From IMG/VR virus record IMGVR_UViG_3300023174_000184, positions 1 to 59,965 of that record: a DNA stretch of 59,965 nucleotides; one strand, 5' to 3'. This document shows, one piece after another, positions 32,701 through 42,726 of this stretch. The number at the start of each line of letters is the position of its first letter. The stretch's first letter is position 1. The notes under the pieces were generated by a model. It had not been told where the DNA came from. It made no database searches and saw only the letters and a program-made list of their open reading frames with translations. This DNA is from a virus. Position numbers and translations under genes: made by a program.

Positions 32701-34075
32701 TTACTATGCTATTTGTATTATTATGATTGAATGCAGAATCATCATCAAAAATATTTATTTGTCCAGTAGAAGCAAGTAATTGTCCAACAGGTAAAGATGT
32801 CACACCTATATCAGATAAAGCCTTTGTAATTTTAAAATCAATAACTTTTTCAGATATATCCACTACAAGTCTTGGAGACATTTCAATAAGATCAAAAGAT
32901 GAGTCAAACTTATTCATGGTTTCAACAACAATTCTTATTCCACGAATATACTCAAATTCTCTATATGATATATTGTTATCATTTTGACTAATAAAAGAAA
33001 CTGGACTTGTTAGGTCAGTAACAAAATTACTTTGACTATTTATAACTTCTGACCCAAGTTTCCATCCATAGGTTGGAATAAAACTATCATACTGAGATGT
33101 AGATCCATTCCAAATATAAAAAGTTCCAATCTCATTATCATTTTCAATTATTAAGTATGCATAACCATTTAAAGAAACTTCTGGCAATAACGTTGTTGAG
33201 TTTAGTGTTTCTGAAAATACAAAACCAGCCTTGTACTCATCTGGAATAATTAAACCATATTCTAACTCAACATATCCATCACTTTTAACTATAGGAGTTC
33301 CATCATCACGAAGTGAATTTTCATTAAATGAATATGCATCAATCCAATTATTATTTTTTAAATATTGAACTTTCCATCTAACTGGAGTTGTTTTATTTAA
33401 ATCTCCATAAAAAGGATCTGCAATAGATGATGTTGCAGTTGCAAATGGTCCAAGATCTACTGAGCCAACATTTGTTTGCATTTTAATAATAATTCTATTT
33501 GTTGGTATTTTTTCTTTATATACAACAAATGGAACTGCATCGTCTATATAGTAAAGTGAATTAGATATATTGTTAGAAATTCCATGTTCAATATTATCTT
33601 CAGTTCTGTATGAAGTCCAATATTTAAACTGATCATATCTTGATGGCATATAGTATCTTGGTCTTTCTGCCATTGATGCACCAGAGTTTGGAAAATATCT
33701 ATTGTTAAAATAAAGTGGTTTGTTGATTCCAGATCTTGGTCTAAATGGTTTTAAACAATCTTCTAGTGAGTAGATCATTTTCATTTTGTCTTTTATTAAT
33801 GTAAAAGATTGTGGTACATCATTGTTATCGTACCCTCCATCAATAACAACATCTGAATTTGTTGCTCCAGTGTAATAATTTCCGCTATCTTGTGGATCAA
33901 AAACTATTGGAAGGTTTCTATACTGTACATTAGATCCAAGTGGTCGATATCTATAATTTCCAATTTTAAAAATATTATCTGGCATATTCATATTCCATTC
34001 AGCCAAAACTAATGACTGTAGTTGAATAGTTGAAGATGTTTCTAAATGTGTCTTTAATGTTTCATTAACAAACAC
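29765..34075 (-). CDS. Large baseplate/tail-tip protein
   Basis: 1436 residues from a GTG start with GAGG 6 nt upstream. N-terminal part: VLAEWNMNMPDNIFKIGNYR; the middle holds hub-like repeats (SIPIKTLYSEGFPLGTG, AQVLNQLAVSTQTAMFFDEY), and a large beta-rich C-terminal half contains concanavalin-like strands. The segment FDEYNNFVVMSKD and the conserved end SRFVIYNIEYSRSL resemble siphovirus tail hub proteins. It lies just after tape measure and distal tail genes, the standard place for the hub. Confidence 0.75.
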   Translation of the reverse strand: MFVNETLKTHLETSSTIQLQSLVLAEWNMNMPDNIFKIGNYRYRPLGSNVQYRNLPIVFDPQDSGNYYTGATNSDVVIDGGYDNNDVPQSFTLIKDKMKMIYSLEDCLKPFRPRSGINKPLYFNNRYFPNSGASMAERPRYYMPSRYDQFKYWTSYRTEDNIEHGISNNISNSLYYIDDAVPFVVYKEKIPTNRIIIKMQTNVGSVDLGPFATATSSIADPFYGDLNKTTPVRWKVQYLKNNNWIDAYSFNENSLRDDGTPIVKSDGYVELEYGLIIPDEYKAGFVFSETLNSTTLLPEVSLNGYAYLIIENDNEIGTFYIWNGSTSQYDSFIPTYGWKLGSEVINSQSNFVTDLTSPVSFISQNDNNISYREFEYIRGIRIVVETMNKFDSSFDLIEMSPRLVVDISEKVIDFKITKALSDIGVTSLPVGQLLASTGQINIFDDDSAFNHNNTNSIVSSYLRKNIKFNFYESILNVDGDNYSIPIKTLYSEGFPLGTGATVSLSLRDMYFFLESMPAPRLLTTNTSLSYAITTLLDYIGFSNYTFKRIAGESEPNIPFFFIAPDQNVAQVLNQLAVSTQTAMFFDEYNNFVVMSKDYMMPTENQRATDFILSGSNNQIDSGVVENASSGNLPNIISIASEDKKIYNDGKINYTTRYIQRSYGSIRQSTMVDQDKTWIYKPALLWEVSGTETTKTINELASKQGSYVLGAMPLNSNLVDQAPTVVNHAVTNNIIDLGENIYWLTRYKGYLYSNGEIIKYDAAQFNITGVGNVWISDNQEYQKYFASLPFNGKIYPTGLLRIYSTPYYETVNGVARLQNGVVESHGRAQFGTSITQHGSGINSYWFNNDNVRGCNMETQYLFTTKLDADIVLPSTTMGPAGINNSLARQTTRNGIIKNFMATDYLTETDVNSLKTTQTGTIQSSALVMNGPSFKTTDVPLNFVTYVNKSLDNSYKHFGTRMRIVGKIENNTSRTQTPTGSIPYYQINGSQTNQNVNIGGGSGGLAVLLNPETNNGYYFEIVALTEDNINSYLKLDKQGNSTISVNNILFYKIKKDSSSDKAIPVKLWGGLSNILVDDGRFTGQYRMSGEDNPTVYDLSVEYQDIGKIRRFYLYINNKLIKVIDDSDPLPVYNNMAPFVRGSSKVMFENIYALAENYSQNTVFTVGETLAKAFGDSSVDASESFRKYAMSGVVQSTYLSGISAQQPPKYNMYFEEFGSIMRECAYFDIKYDRAYPALYAQLSPTFNRIKGYTTSGFQADSYGAEFLIFNATDKALSLDETTGNYLRIQGITFTQDTTHQYSVDEYFQKRGNLSDPEFTGSSLTYSPLVEKSKYDEIKLSRLIYGKNEFSIDSPYIQTEDDAQSLMNWIINKIMHPKKSIGVNIFSIPTLQLGDIVTINYKDSNNLDMVAPNSSRFVIYNIEYSRSLNGPSMTVYLSEV

Positions 34076-34076
34076 T

Positions 34077-34712
34077 TTAAACCTCTTCCAGCGTTACCGA
34101 AATATTCCAAAGGTCAAAATTACTTCCACCACGTTTAACTACTCCATAGTTAAAGTCTGCAATGTAAACTTCCATAATTTGGTTGTATTGTTGAAGATGT
34201 CCAAATGCTGCTGGATCAGTTCCAAAATTATTATACTTATCATATGATAAAAACATCCAAAAAGATCCTTTATGCTTTTCATACCAATCCAATAACTGAA
34301 CTCCACCTGCACCACCGTCAGTTGTAAACTCTCCAGTTTGATTTTTATTTGGTGAGACTCCAGATTCATCAAAATTTGAAACGGTATAATATGATCTAGA
34401 TGGAAGCATATTCCAAGATACAGACATAGATAACTTATCTGCAATATGATATGACCTCATACGACCATTAATTGTTCTTTGGCGCTGCTCAATTCTTTGT
34501 GGATTAAATTGCATATCGCTACGATTATGGTCTGATAAAATCATAAATTGATTAAATAAAGATTCATCTGTTTCTGCTCCAGTATTTGCCCCTACCTCAT
34601 ACCCAGTAGGCACGTATAAGCCATCTACAAGCGTTCCAGGGTTTTCTGACCATAATACGCCTTGAGGTCTCTGATATCTTTTTCTACCCGTTAAATAGGC
34701 TGCTGTAGCCAT
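34077..34712 (-). CDS. Distal tail-like protein
   Basis: 211 residues, beginning MATAAYLTGRKRYQRPQGVL. It has ADKLSMSVSWNMLPSRSYYT and IMEVYIADFNYGVVKRG, and ends LWNISVTLEEV. The beta-sandwich appearance and position between tape measure and hub fit a Dit-like or minor tail protein joining tube and tip. Overlaps the tape measure stop by TAATG. Confidence 0.7.
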   Translation of the reverse strand: MATAAYLTGRKRYQRPQGVLWSENPGTLVDGLYVPTGYEVGANTGAETDESLFNQFMILSDHNRSDMQFNPQRIEQRQRTINGRMRSYHIADKLSMSVSWNMLPSRSYYTVSNFDESGVSPNKNQTGEFTTDGGAGGVQLLDWYEKHKGSFWMFLSYDKYNNFGTDPAAFGHLQQYNQIMEVYIADFNYGVVKRGGSNFDLWNISVTLEEV

Positions 34713-37700
34713 TATGCCCTCTGTCCTTTAATTCTTTGGGAATCAATATATTGGATCTGAGTCATTACTGCCTTTGCAATATCATCAGGGTTTGAATTAG
34801 ATCCGCCAACTGTTATTCCTACATTATAATTATACACTGAAGAACTGTTATTGTTTACAGAACTTGAACTTGACATATTTGTTGGTGAAACAATGGTTGA
34901 TTGTACAGTTTGATATGTAGGAGAACTTAGGTTTGATGGACTCATCATAGATGGATACTGAGATGCATTCATCTGTGCAAGCATTGGACCAAATGCTTTT
35001 GCTCCAAATTTATTCATTACAAACTCACCAGGGGTTAACATTGTTGGAACGCTATCCCCTGCGCCTGTACCTCTAACAAATCCACCAGTTGACATTCCAG
35101 ATGCTTTTAAAATTCCTGCTAACGTAGTTGTATTTACTGTGCCAGATGCCGTTGTAGTTAGTGCTGGTGTTGCACTTGCTTTTGCAATACCTGTAAGAGT
35201 AGTTGTATTTACTGTACCAGTTGGAGTTGTTGTAGGTTTAGTTGTTGTAGTTGTGGGTGCGGTTACTGTTGTAACTGTATTAATTGTATTTGTAGTTAAA
35301 GTTATAGTTTTACTGCTTAAACTATTCCAAGCAGCAACTAGTTTAGAAACTAACCCTTCGCTATATTCCATGCTTTTGCCAAAGGCATCACTGCTAACTT
35401 TAGCCATATCAATTGCACTTTGTGCTTGAAGCCATCTATCTCTTTGTGCATCAATTGCATCAAGTTCTTTTGTTAATTCTTCTTGAAGTTTGTCAAGTGC
35501 TTTTTGTTTTGTATCAAGATTGCTTTGTGCTGTTTTTAATGCACCTTGTTCAATACCATAAATTTGATCTTGAAGATCACGAATTTCTCTTTCAGCAATA
35601 ACTTTTTGTGCATCAAGTGGTGCAATTTTTGTTTCTTGAATTGCAGCAATTTGGTCTTCAATAACTTTTCTTTGTTGTTCAAGAGCATAAGTTTGTTCAC
35701 CAATTTGATATTGACGTTCTTCAATTTGTGCTCTTGTTTGTCCCGCTGCATTTCTAAGATTTGCAATTTCTAAATCTCTTGCTGCTTGTAATGTTCCTTG
35801 TGATTTATTAAGTTGATTTGCAGCCTCTATTGCTCTCATATCTTGGGCTGCTGCTGCTGCAGCGGAAATATCTCCAGAAGTTAATGCATCTGCTAATGTT
35901 AATTGTTGTTTTTGCTGGGCTGCAATTTCTGAATTAATACTTGCAATTTCTGTAAGAGCCTTTGCCTGTGTATCATATCTATCATTAATTGCACCTGCTG
36001 CATGATCCATCAAACTTAAATCATGAGAAAGTTTATTGGATTCATCTGATAGTACTGCAATTGGCTTATCAAATTGAGCCTTAATTTGTTCTTGAAGTGA
36101 ATCAATTTGTGCTTGATACTCTTCAATTTTTCTAGTAATATTAATTTCAATATTACGTTGTTTTGTATCAATAGTTCCTTGAATTCCATTAATGCTTGCC
36201 TGTGCTTCTTCAACAGCCTTTTTAGCCTTATCAACTTCTACTTGAGCATCCTTCATTGGTTGCTTAAACTTAAGTTGAATTGCTGCCTCTAATGTATTAA
36301 AGTATTCTTGAGCATTACCCATAGCCTTATCAAATAATCCTTGCATTCCTTCAGGGGTTTTCATTGCAATATCAATTTCAATTTGCTTGCGTGTTGGAAT
36401 TGAATTAATGTAATCAACTAGATCTTGTGAAACTATTTTTCCATCTTTTAGATTGTTTAACATTTCTCTTGCAAAATCAGGATTACTTAAAACCGCTTGC
36501 ACCTGATCTGCATTAAATCCAAGTGCCTTCATATCATCAACAAGACCAGGAAGTTTCTTTAACATTTCAAGTTCTTGTACAGATGTTTGCATTGTTTGCT
36601 TAAATGCTAAATTAAGATTATCTACAGCATCCTTTGCAGTCTTTGCTGCATTTGCCATATCCTTTAATTTATTTGCTGGCTCAACACTTGAATTAATTGC
36701 AATTGCAAGTTCTGCATCTGCCACCATATTAAGTGCTGTTGCACTATCTACTCCTGCAGCCTTTAGTTTAATGAATGCTGCTTGTTGTGCTTTTACCTGT
36801 GTTATTGTATCTATTTGTGCTGTATTAAAATCACCAAGGGTTTGCTCATTAAATGCTTCTGCTAAATTTTTACCTGCTTCAGTTAAAATAACTTGACCAT
36901 TTTTAACTGTCATATAGGTCTTACGAGTTGCTTCATCCATTGATTCCATGAATGAAATAAATCCTCTGTTATTACCAGTTAAATCTTTACCTGACATCAA
37001 CTGATTAATAACTCCACTAAATTTTTCAATTCCTTTACCAGCAGTTATTCTGTTTAATTCATTTATTCCGCCTTGAGCATTGATAGCAGCATCTCTAACC
37101 ATCTTTAAACGATTAAGAATATTGTCTAATGTTGTGTCTCTATTACCTGCATTACTTGTATCTACAGGACCCTTTGGTGGTGTGCTTGGTGTTTTTCCAG
37201 GGGCAAATTGTTCTCTAGTTAATAAAGCAGAAAGAGCATCCTTGTTGCCATATTGTTTAATAAATGCTGCTGCTCCCTTTCCTCTAAGTCCACGTTTTTC
37301 TGCTTCTGCTTTTGCCATAGATGCAGCATTTTCATCTGTAATTGTTTTATATACAGATATGTAAGTTTGAGTTACAGTCTTTTGAATATCTGCTGGAAGA
37401 TTCTTATATCTTTCCCAGTCATCAATAAGTCCCTGCAAACTTGGCATTTCTGGATCTTTTTGCAAATCTATTAAAATCTTTTTATCAATTGTTTTTAATT
37501 TTTCAACTTTATTAAGCAATGGTACAAGTTTATCTATTTTGGCTAATCCATCACCCTTTAAAAATAGTGCAAGATTTATTTCTTTACCATCCATTTGTTG
37601 CAGTAATGTAAGAGCATTTAATCTATCATCAAACTTGCCTTCTTGTCCCTTTGCACCAATTTCAGTTAATAATTTAAGACCAATTTCTTTACCACCCTTG

Positions 37701-40700
37701 CCATTTATATTTGTAGCAAGATTAATAAGTTCTGCCATCTTGCCTGGGTCTTGAGTTGCAAAAGTTGTTGTAAGAAGAGTTTGAAGTTTTGCCTCCCCCT
37801 CCTTGCCAAACATATTAATAAGTTTTGTTGCAGTATTAGGAGCAAGATCTCCAGCACCAACCATAGTTTTAATTGCTATTTCAAGGTCTAGGCTTTTTGT
37901 TTTTTTTGCTGTATCTAAAAATACTGATGCAAGAGGGTCATTTTTATATTTATTTTTTATCTGTTGATTAAGAGATGCGAAATATGCTGCTTGATCTGGT
38001 CTATCAAATGTTCCTCTTTCTCTTCCTCTAATCCCTCCAAAAGCCTTAAGTTGATCATCAATTGCTTTTTTTCTTTGTGCAGCAATTTTAGAATCATCAG
38101 ACGCTTGCTTTGTTTTTAAATCTTTAATTTGTTGTTCTATTTCAACTTGTTTCTTTTTATCAGTTGTAGCAGCAAGTTGTGTTTGAAGTCCATGGATCTG
38201 GTCATCATATAGTTTTGCTTGTGCATCTCTTTGTGCTTGAATAAGTTCTAATGATTGAGTTCCAGATGCAGCAAGCGATGCAGCAAGTTCTTTTGATTGT
38301 TTTGTGGATGTATCAAATGGTGTATTTTGATAAGCCTTTTGAATATCTGCAAAAGTATTTGTTTGTTCTTTAATTATTTTAACTCTTACAAGCAGTGGAT
38401 TTGTTGCAAGGTCTTGTCCATCTGGACCAAGAACTTCTCTAAGTTGTCCCTTAATGTTTGCAGCAATTGTCATATCTGACATATTTATGCCAATTGATCT
38501 TGCTACTGAATTTGCATCTTCTGCAGTCATTAATCCATCTGATACATATGCGGAAAGTTCAAGTGCAACTTGTTTTACTGCATCACCACCGCCCTTTGCA
38601 ACATTTGTTTTAAATGTATTATAAATTCCCTTACCTACATCAGATGATAAAAAGTTAGTTCCAAACTGTTGACCAGCACGATCATATCCTGTTGTATATG
38701 TATTAGCAGTACCGCCTTCACGACGCTTTGCCATAATTTCAGATGCACCTACTTTTCCAGTAAGTTGTCCAACCTGTTTCATTTTTTCAGTTGTTGCAGA
38801 AATTTGATCAATGTAATTTGATTGTGCTTCAGCCATTGCTCTTGCTTTATCATCAAGATGCTTCCACATTAATGCAAGACCTGCAATTGCTGCAGCAGCA
38901 GCAATATATGGATTAGCCTCAATTGCTAATAATAATTTTCCAAACCCACCCTTAAGTGCTGGCATTAATTGTGAAACAACTTGAATGCCAATAGCAAACG
39001 GAACAAGTTTTCTTGCAACATCTCCAATTTGACCACCTAAAAATGATCCAAGAATTGTAAGTCCAGCAAAGGCTCCAGATGCACCGTTTATCTTTTCACT
39101 CATGGTCTTTGTTGTTTTAGTTGCTTCAGCAGTAGCCTTTGTGCTTTCTTCAATTGCCTGTGCTTGCTTTATTGTATTTTGACTTATTCTAGTTTGCTCT
39201 GCAGCATTTGAAAATGGAATATTTTTAACTCCACCAGTTACACCTAATGGATTACCATTTTCATCTATTCCAGTTGCTGCTCCTGGAACAATAAATGCTC
39301 TTTGTGGAATTCTTATAAGTCTAGAATCTTTTGTACTTCCAGTTGAACTTTTAACATTTGCTGGTTTTGGAACTGTATTGTCTAAAGTTGTTTTTGTTAT
39401 TTTACCAGTTGTTGGATCAACAACTGTCTCTCCAAGACCAACAGCAACTGTTTTATCTCCACGACGAGTTGACTGTGTATCCTTAATTGGATTTCTTTGA
39501 CCAGAGGAACCTCTTCCTAGTTCTACCTTTGTGCCATCTTTTGTAGTAATTGTGATTCCAGAATTTACTACTTTGCCCTTAGACTCACTAAGTCTTTCTC
39601 TAATTTCATAATCTTTAATTAAACCTTGAGCCTTAGCCTGATCAAGTACAGCCTTGGTTGTTGTTGGTGTATCTCCAAGACCTTTACCAATTGTATACTC
39701 TCCAACCTTATTATAAAGGTTTTTCATTTTTTGATATGTTGGTGTTTTTTGAATTTCTGCAGGTAATTCATTAAATGCTTTTTCAATTATGTCATCATTG
39801 ACTGTAGCAACCTTCATTGCTGAAACTTTTTGCAAAATTGCATCATCTACAATTTGTGCTTGTGATGCTGGAATATTAGAAGAAATCCATTTTCTTGCAC
39901 CACCCTTCATCCATTTTTGTTGCCATTCTTCTAGTGGTAATCCTCGTCCAGCCATACGACGATTATCTTCTCCAGCAAAAGAATAAGCCAAGTTATGTCT
40001 TGTGCTAATTTCTTCTGGTAAACCATTTGCTCTTAAAATATCTCTATAAACTGTAAGTTTTTGTTTGTCTAATTCGCTTATACCAACCTGGCTTAAAAGT
40101 TTATCAATACCAAGATACTTAGACTTTCCAACATGTGAATATTGTTCTCCAGCATTTGCTGTTCCGATTGAATATCTTTTTACTGATCCATCAATGAGTG
40201 CTTGAATAAATGGTTTATTTTGTGGGTTTTGTGCAACATCTGCTGGAATAACTGCTTCTCCAGGTGTAAGCATTGCTGGTACTGTATCTGTTCCACTCGC
40301 ATACCCTGGAACTTTTTTAGTTCCTGTAGCAAACTTCTTTGGTATTTTTCCACCCATCATTCCTGGGTTTGCTTTAGCAAATGCTGCAGCAGCAAGAGTT
40401 GCTTCAATATATGCAGTACGTAATGCTGCAACTGCTGATGTTTCTAGTTCAAATTGTTGTGTAAGTTTTGTATGTGCTTGGTTAAGAGATGCTGCTACTG
40501 TTTCTGCTTCAAGTTGTTGTTGTGTTAAATAACTAGTTGTTGCTCCAAGATTTTTTGAATCTCCAGTCATCTTTAAGAATCCAACACGAAGGGCTAAAAA
40601 TAATTTTACAATATTTGCAACTCCATTTGCAAGTAAGCCAAATGTCATTAGCAATACTGGTCCAACTACTCCAACAAGTGTAGTTGCTACAACAAGAAAT

Positions 40701-42325
40701 TTCTTTGTTCCATCACTAAGATTATTAAATTTATCAAAAAGATTTCCAACCACTTTAACTATTGGTGTAACTGCTTGTAAAAATGTTTTACCAATTGGTG
40801 CAATAGCAAGTTTTAATTTTTCAACAGATGCTCTAAAGTTTGTACCTACAGCATCTTCTACTGTTTTCATTTCTCGTTCAGATAAAATTGCAAGTTCTTC
40901 TACTGATTTTCCAGTTAAGTCAAGAACACGATTTGCCTGACTTCCATCTTTAGTAATATTTTGAAATAATGTTGAAAGACGAGCAAACTGGAATTTGCCA
41001 AACATTTGTTCAATTGCTCTGGCACGATTAAGTGGATCTAGTTGATTTAATGCAGTTGCAAAATCAATAACTGTTTTCTTAAGGTTGCCCTTATCTCCTT
41101 CGACAATTGCTTTAACATTAATACCAAATCCTGCAAGCATATCTGATGCTTTTTTAGTTGGATTGATTAATGCTGCAAGACCAGATTTGATAGCATTTGC
41201 ACCTTCTGATGCATTAATTCCACCTTCCTTCATTGCTGTTAAGAAGAATGCTAAATCTTGTACATTGCCACCAAGTTGTTGGATTACTGGTCCTGCTTTA
41301 GGAACGGCAACAGTCAAATCTTCAATAGATGTTACAGTTTGGTTTTCAACTGCGTTAAGAAAGTCAATGTTTTTCTTTAAATCTTGTGCAGAAATACCAA
41401 ATGCATTTGTTAAAGAAATAGTTGTTTCTAATGCTTGCTGTTGATCTACACCACCAAGAACTGCAAGCCTTGTTGCTTGTGCAACTTGAGCAGTAAGGTC
41501 TGCACCCATTTTACCTGTTGCTGCTGCATCAGCAGCCATTTTCATTGTATCTGCAACTGCTACACCGTATCTAGTAAATTCTTTAGCAAGGTTTTGAATA
41601 TCTCCAAGAGCCTTATTAGTTTGTTCAGTTGTTGTAAACATATCTCCATAAACACGTTTAAATCTAACAGCCTGTGCTTCAAGATCCATAAATGTTTTTG
41701 CTGCCATTGAGCCAAAGTATGCTAATGGAACAGAGAAACCAACCATCAACTGACGACCAGCCCATTGAGTATTCTTACCAAAGTTTAAAAGATTCGTTGA
41801 ACCTTGTCTAATTAATTGATTAAATATTGCTTGTTTTTGTGATGCTAATGCTGTTTGTGTTGCTGCATCTTTCATATTTAATGAAAGTGGTGTAACAGCC
41901 ATTGCCTTGGTTGCACCATTGGCATCACGACCCATTTTAATATACTGGGTTTGCATCTTCTTGACACGTTCTTCTGCTACTTTGCCAATTGTGTCAAATT
42001 CACTCTTAAATAATTTTCCAAATGTCTTTGTTGCTCCTCCAGCATATCTGAAGTATTGATTCATTGAAAGTTTATTATTTTCAAGAGCATGGGTAAATGA
42101 CTCAGTGGATGTTCTTACAAGACCCATCTGAGCCTGGAATTTACCAGTTGCGTTGATTGCATTTAAAAGGTTAGTTTGTAAACCTTTTTGGGCAGCAGCA
42201 GATGCTGCACTACCTTTTGCTACTTGAGAATGAAAGTTGGCGAGTTGGCGTTGTAAATTCTTTAGTTCCGCTAATGCAGGGGCAGCATTTATATTTATGC
42301 CAATATTAGCATTAACATCGCTCAC
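34712..42325 (-). CDS. Tape measure protein
   Basis: 2537 residues from a GTG at 42325 (AAGG 8 nt upstream; a TTG one codon earlier is possible). The N-terminal part has the PhageMin_Tail-like region (AAMTFMDLEAQAVRFKRV-type helix, EAANAIKSGLAALINPTKKA-like). Hydrophobic segments lie near residues 541-578 and 1100-1155. Long coiled coils fill the rest. Two MLTPGE motifs occur (near residues 690 and 2435), common in tape measures. It sets tail length and helps DNA enter the cell. By the usual 0.15 nm per residue this implies a tail of about 380 nm if unprocessed. Confidence 0.93.
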   Translation of the reverse strand: MSDVNANIGININAAPALAELKNLQRQLANFHSQVAKGSAASAAAQKGLQTNLLNAINATGKFQAQMGLVRTSTESFTHALENNKLSMNQYFRYAGGATKTFGKLFKSEFDTIGKVAEERVKKMQTQYIKMGRDANGATKAMAVTPLSLNMKDAATQTALASQKQAIFNQLIRQGSTNLLNFGKNTQWAGRQLMVGFSVPLAYFGSMAAKTFMDLEAQAVRFKRVYGDMFTTTEQTNKALGDIQNLAKEFTRYGVAVADTMKMAADAAATGKMGADLTAQVAQATRLAVLGGVDQQQALETTISLTNAFGISAQDLKKNIDFLNAVENQTVTSIEDLTVAVPKAGPVIQQLGGNVQDLAFFLTAMKEGGINASEGANAIKSGLAALINPTKKASDMLAGFGINVKAIVEGDKGNLKKTVIDFATALNQLDPLNRARAIEQMFGKFQFARLSTLFQNITKDGSQANRVLDLTGKSVEELAILSEREMKTVEDAVGTNFRASVEKLKLAIAPIGKTFLQAVTPIVKVVGNLFDKFNNLSDGTKKFLVVATTLVGVVGPVLLMTFGLLANGVANIVKLFLALRVGFLKMTGDSKNLGATTSYLTQQQLEAETVAASLNQAHTKLTQQFELETSAVAALRTAYIEATLAAAAFAKANPGMMGGKIPKKFATGTKKVPGYASGTDTVPAMLTPGEAVIPADVAQNPQNKPFIQALIDGSVKRYSIGTANAGEQYSHVGKSKYLGIDKLLSQVGISELDKQKLTVYRDILRANGLPEEISTRHNLAYSFAGEDNRRMAGRGLPLEEWQQKWMKGGARKWISSNIPASQAQIVDDAILQKVSAMKVATVNDDIIEKAFNELPAEIQKTPTYQKMKNLYNKVGEYTIGKGLGDTPTTTKAVLDQAKAQGLIKDYEIRERLSESKGKVVNSGITITTKDGTKVELGRGSSGQRNPIKDTQSTRRGDKTVAVGLGETVVDPTTGKITKTTLDNTVPKPANVKSSTGSTKDSRLIRIPQRAFIVPGAATGIDENGNPLGVTGGVKNIPFSNAAEQTRISQNTIKQAQAIEESTKATAEATKTTKTMSEKINGASGAFAGLTILGSFLGGQIGDVARKLVPFAIGIQVVSQLMPALKGGFGKLLLAIEANPYIAAAAAIAGLALMWKHLDDKARAMAEAQSNYIDQISATTEKMKQVGQLTGKVGASEIMAKRREGGTANTYTTGYDRAGQQFGTNFLSSDVGKGIYNTFKTNVAKGGGDAVKQVALELSAYVSDGLMTAEDANSVARSIGINMSDMTIAANIKGQLREVLGPDGQDLATNPLLVRVKIIKEQTNTFADIQKAYQNTPFDTSTKQSKELAASLAASGTQSLELIQAQRDAQAKLYDDQIHGLQTQLAATTDKKKQVEIEQQIKDLKTKQASDDSKIAAQRKKAIDDQLKAFGGIRGRERGTFDRPDQAAYFASLNQQIKNKYKNDPLASVFLDTAKKTKSLDLEIAIKTMVGAGDLAPNTATKLINMFGKEGEAKLQTLLTTTFATQDPGKMAELINLATNINGKGGKEIGLKLLTEIGAKGQEGKFDDRLNALTLLQQMDGKEINLALFLKGDGLAKIDKLVPLLNKVEKLKTIDKKILIDLQKDPEMPSLQGLIDDWERYKNLPADIQKTVTQTYISVYKTITDENAASMAKAEAEKRGLRGKGAAAFIKQYGNKDALSALLTREQFAPGKTPSTPPKGPVDTSNAGNRDTTLDNILNRLKMVRDAAINAQGGINELNRITAGKGIEKFSGVINQLMSGKDLTGNNRGFISFMESMDEATRKTYMTVKNGQVILTEAGKNLAEAFNEQTLGDFNTAQIDTITQVKAQQAAFIKLKAAGVDSATALNMVADAELAIAINSSVEPANKLKDMANAAKTAKDAVDNLNLAFKQTMQTSVQELEMLKKLPGLVDDMKALGFNADQVQAVLSNPDFAREMLNNLKDGKIVSQDLVDYINSIPTRKQIEIDIAMKTPEGMQGLFDKAMGNAQEYFNTLEAAIQLKFKQPMKDAQVEVDKAKKAVEEAQASINGIQGTIDTKQRNIEINITRKIEEYQAQIDSLQEQIKAQFDKPIAVLSDESNKLSHDLSLMDHAAGAINDRYDTQAKALTEIASINSEIAAQQKQQLTLADALTSGDISAAAAAAQDMRAIEAANQLNKSQGTLQAARDLEIANLRNAAGQTRAQIEERQYQIGEQTYALEQQRKVIEDQIAAIQETKIAPLDAQKVIAEREIRDLQDQIYGIEQGALKTAQSNLDTKQKALDKLQEELTKELDAIDAQRDRWLQAQSAIDMAKVSSDAFGKSMEYSEGLVSKLVAAWNSLSSKTITLTTNTINTVTTVTAPTTTTTKPTTTPTGTVNTTTLTGIAKASATPALTTTASGTVNTTTLAGILKASGMSTGGFVRGTGAGDSVPTMLTPGEFVMNKFGAKAFGPMLAQMNASQYPSMMSPSNLSSPTYQTVQSTIVSPTNMSSSSSVNNNSSSVYNYNVGITVGGSNSNPDDIAKAVMTQIQYIDSQRIKGQRA

Positions 42326-42345
42326 CAACTACACCTTCTTCCTAT

Positions 42346-42678
42346 TTAATTATTTGCAAGTACTGTATTCAACAAAGCATTTGCATCAGAGAGTTTTACT
42401 CCAGATGCTGCTTCAATAATATTGTAAACAGTAGGAAGATCTAAGATATCTTCAAGTTTTGCTACGTCTGAGGCAAGTTCTGGCTTATACTGCTCCATTG
42501 CAATCTGTACACATTCGATAAGAAGTGCCATTGACTTCTCATTATCTTCTGCTACAGTTGCTACCTGCTCAAACTTCTTCATAAATGGACGAAGCAAAGA
42601 AATCTTCAAGGGACGAACCTTGATCTTTGAACCATCCATAAGTGTCAGTTCTGACCCCTCATGCACTGTTGTTGCCAT
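42346..42678 (-). CDS. Tail assembly chaperone, short form (paralogue)
   Basis: 110 residues. LTLMDGSKIKVRPLKISLLR, FMKKFEQV, then LPTVYNIIEAASG. It aligns along its whole length with the first 105 residues of the preceding gene (TLLDGKEIEITPLKIKYLRE, FMEVFEGV, LPTIYEVVDIAAG). Position just before the tape measure marks it as gpG-like chaperone. There is no room for a frameshifted extension before the tape measure start. It has its own extended -10 promoter and AGGAGG site. Confidence 0.85.
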   Translation of the reverse strand: MATTVHEGSELTLMDGSKIKVRPLKISLLRPFMKKFEQVATVAEDNEKSMALLIECVQIAMEQYKPELASDVAKLEDILDLPTVYNIIEAASGVKLSDANALLNTVLANN

Positions 42679-42706
42679 TATATTTTCCTCCTATTAGGCT
42701 TAGTTA

Positions 42707-42715
42707 ATTATAGCA
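42707..42715 (-). promoter_or_regulatory. Extended -10 promoter TGCTATAAT for the short chaperone
   Basis: TTAACT (4 of 6 of the -35) sits 17 nt upstream, in the end of the long chaperone gene. Leader of about 20 nt with AGGAGG. Confidence 0.5.
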
Positions 42716-42726
42716 TGAAAACGCTA

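Noticed and set aside
42346-42400. Programmed frameshift at the end of the short chaperone
   Set aside because: The next frame closes at once and the tape measure begins 20 nt later, so no extension is possible.
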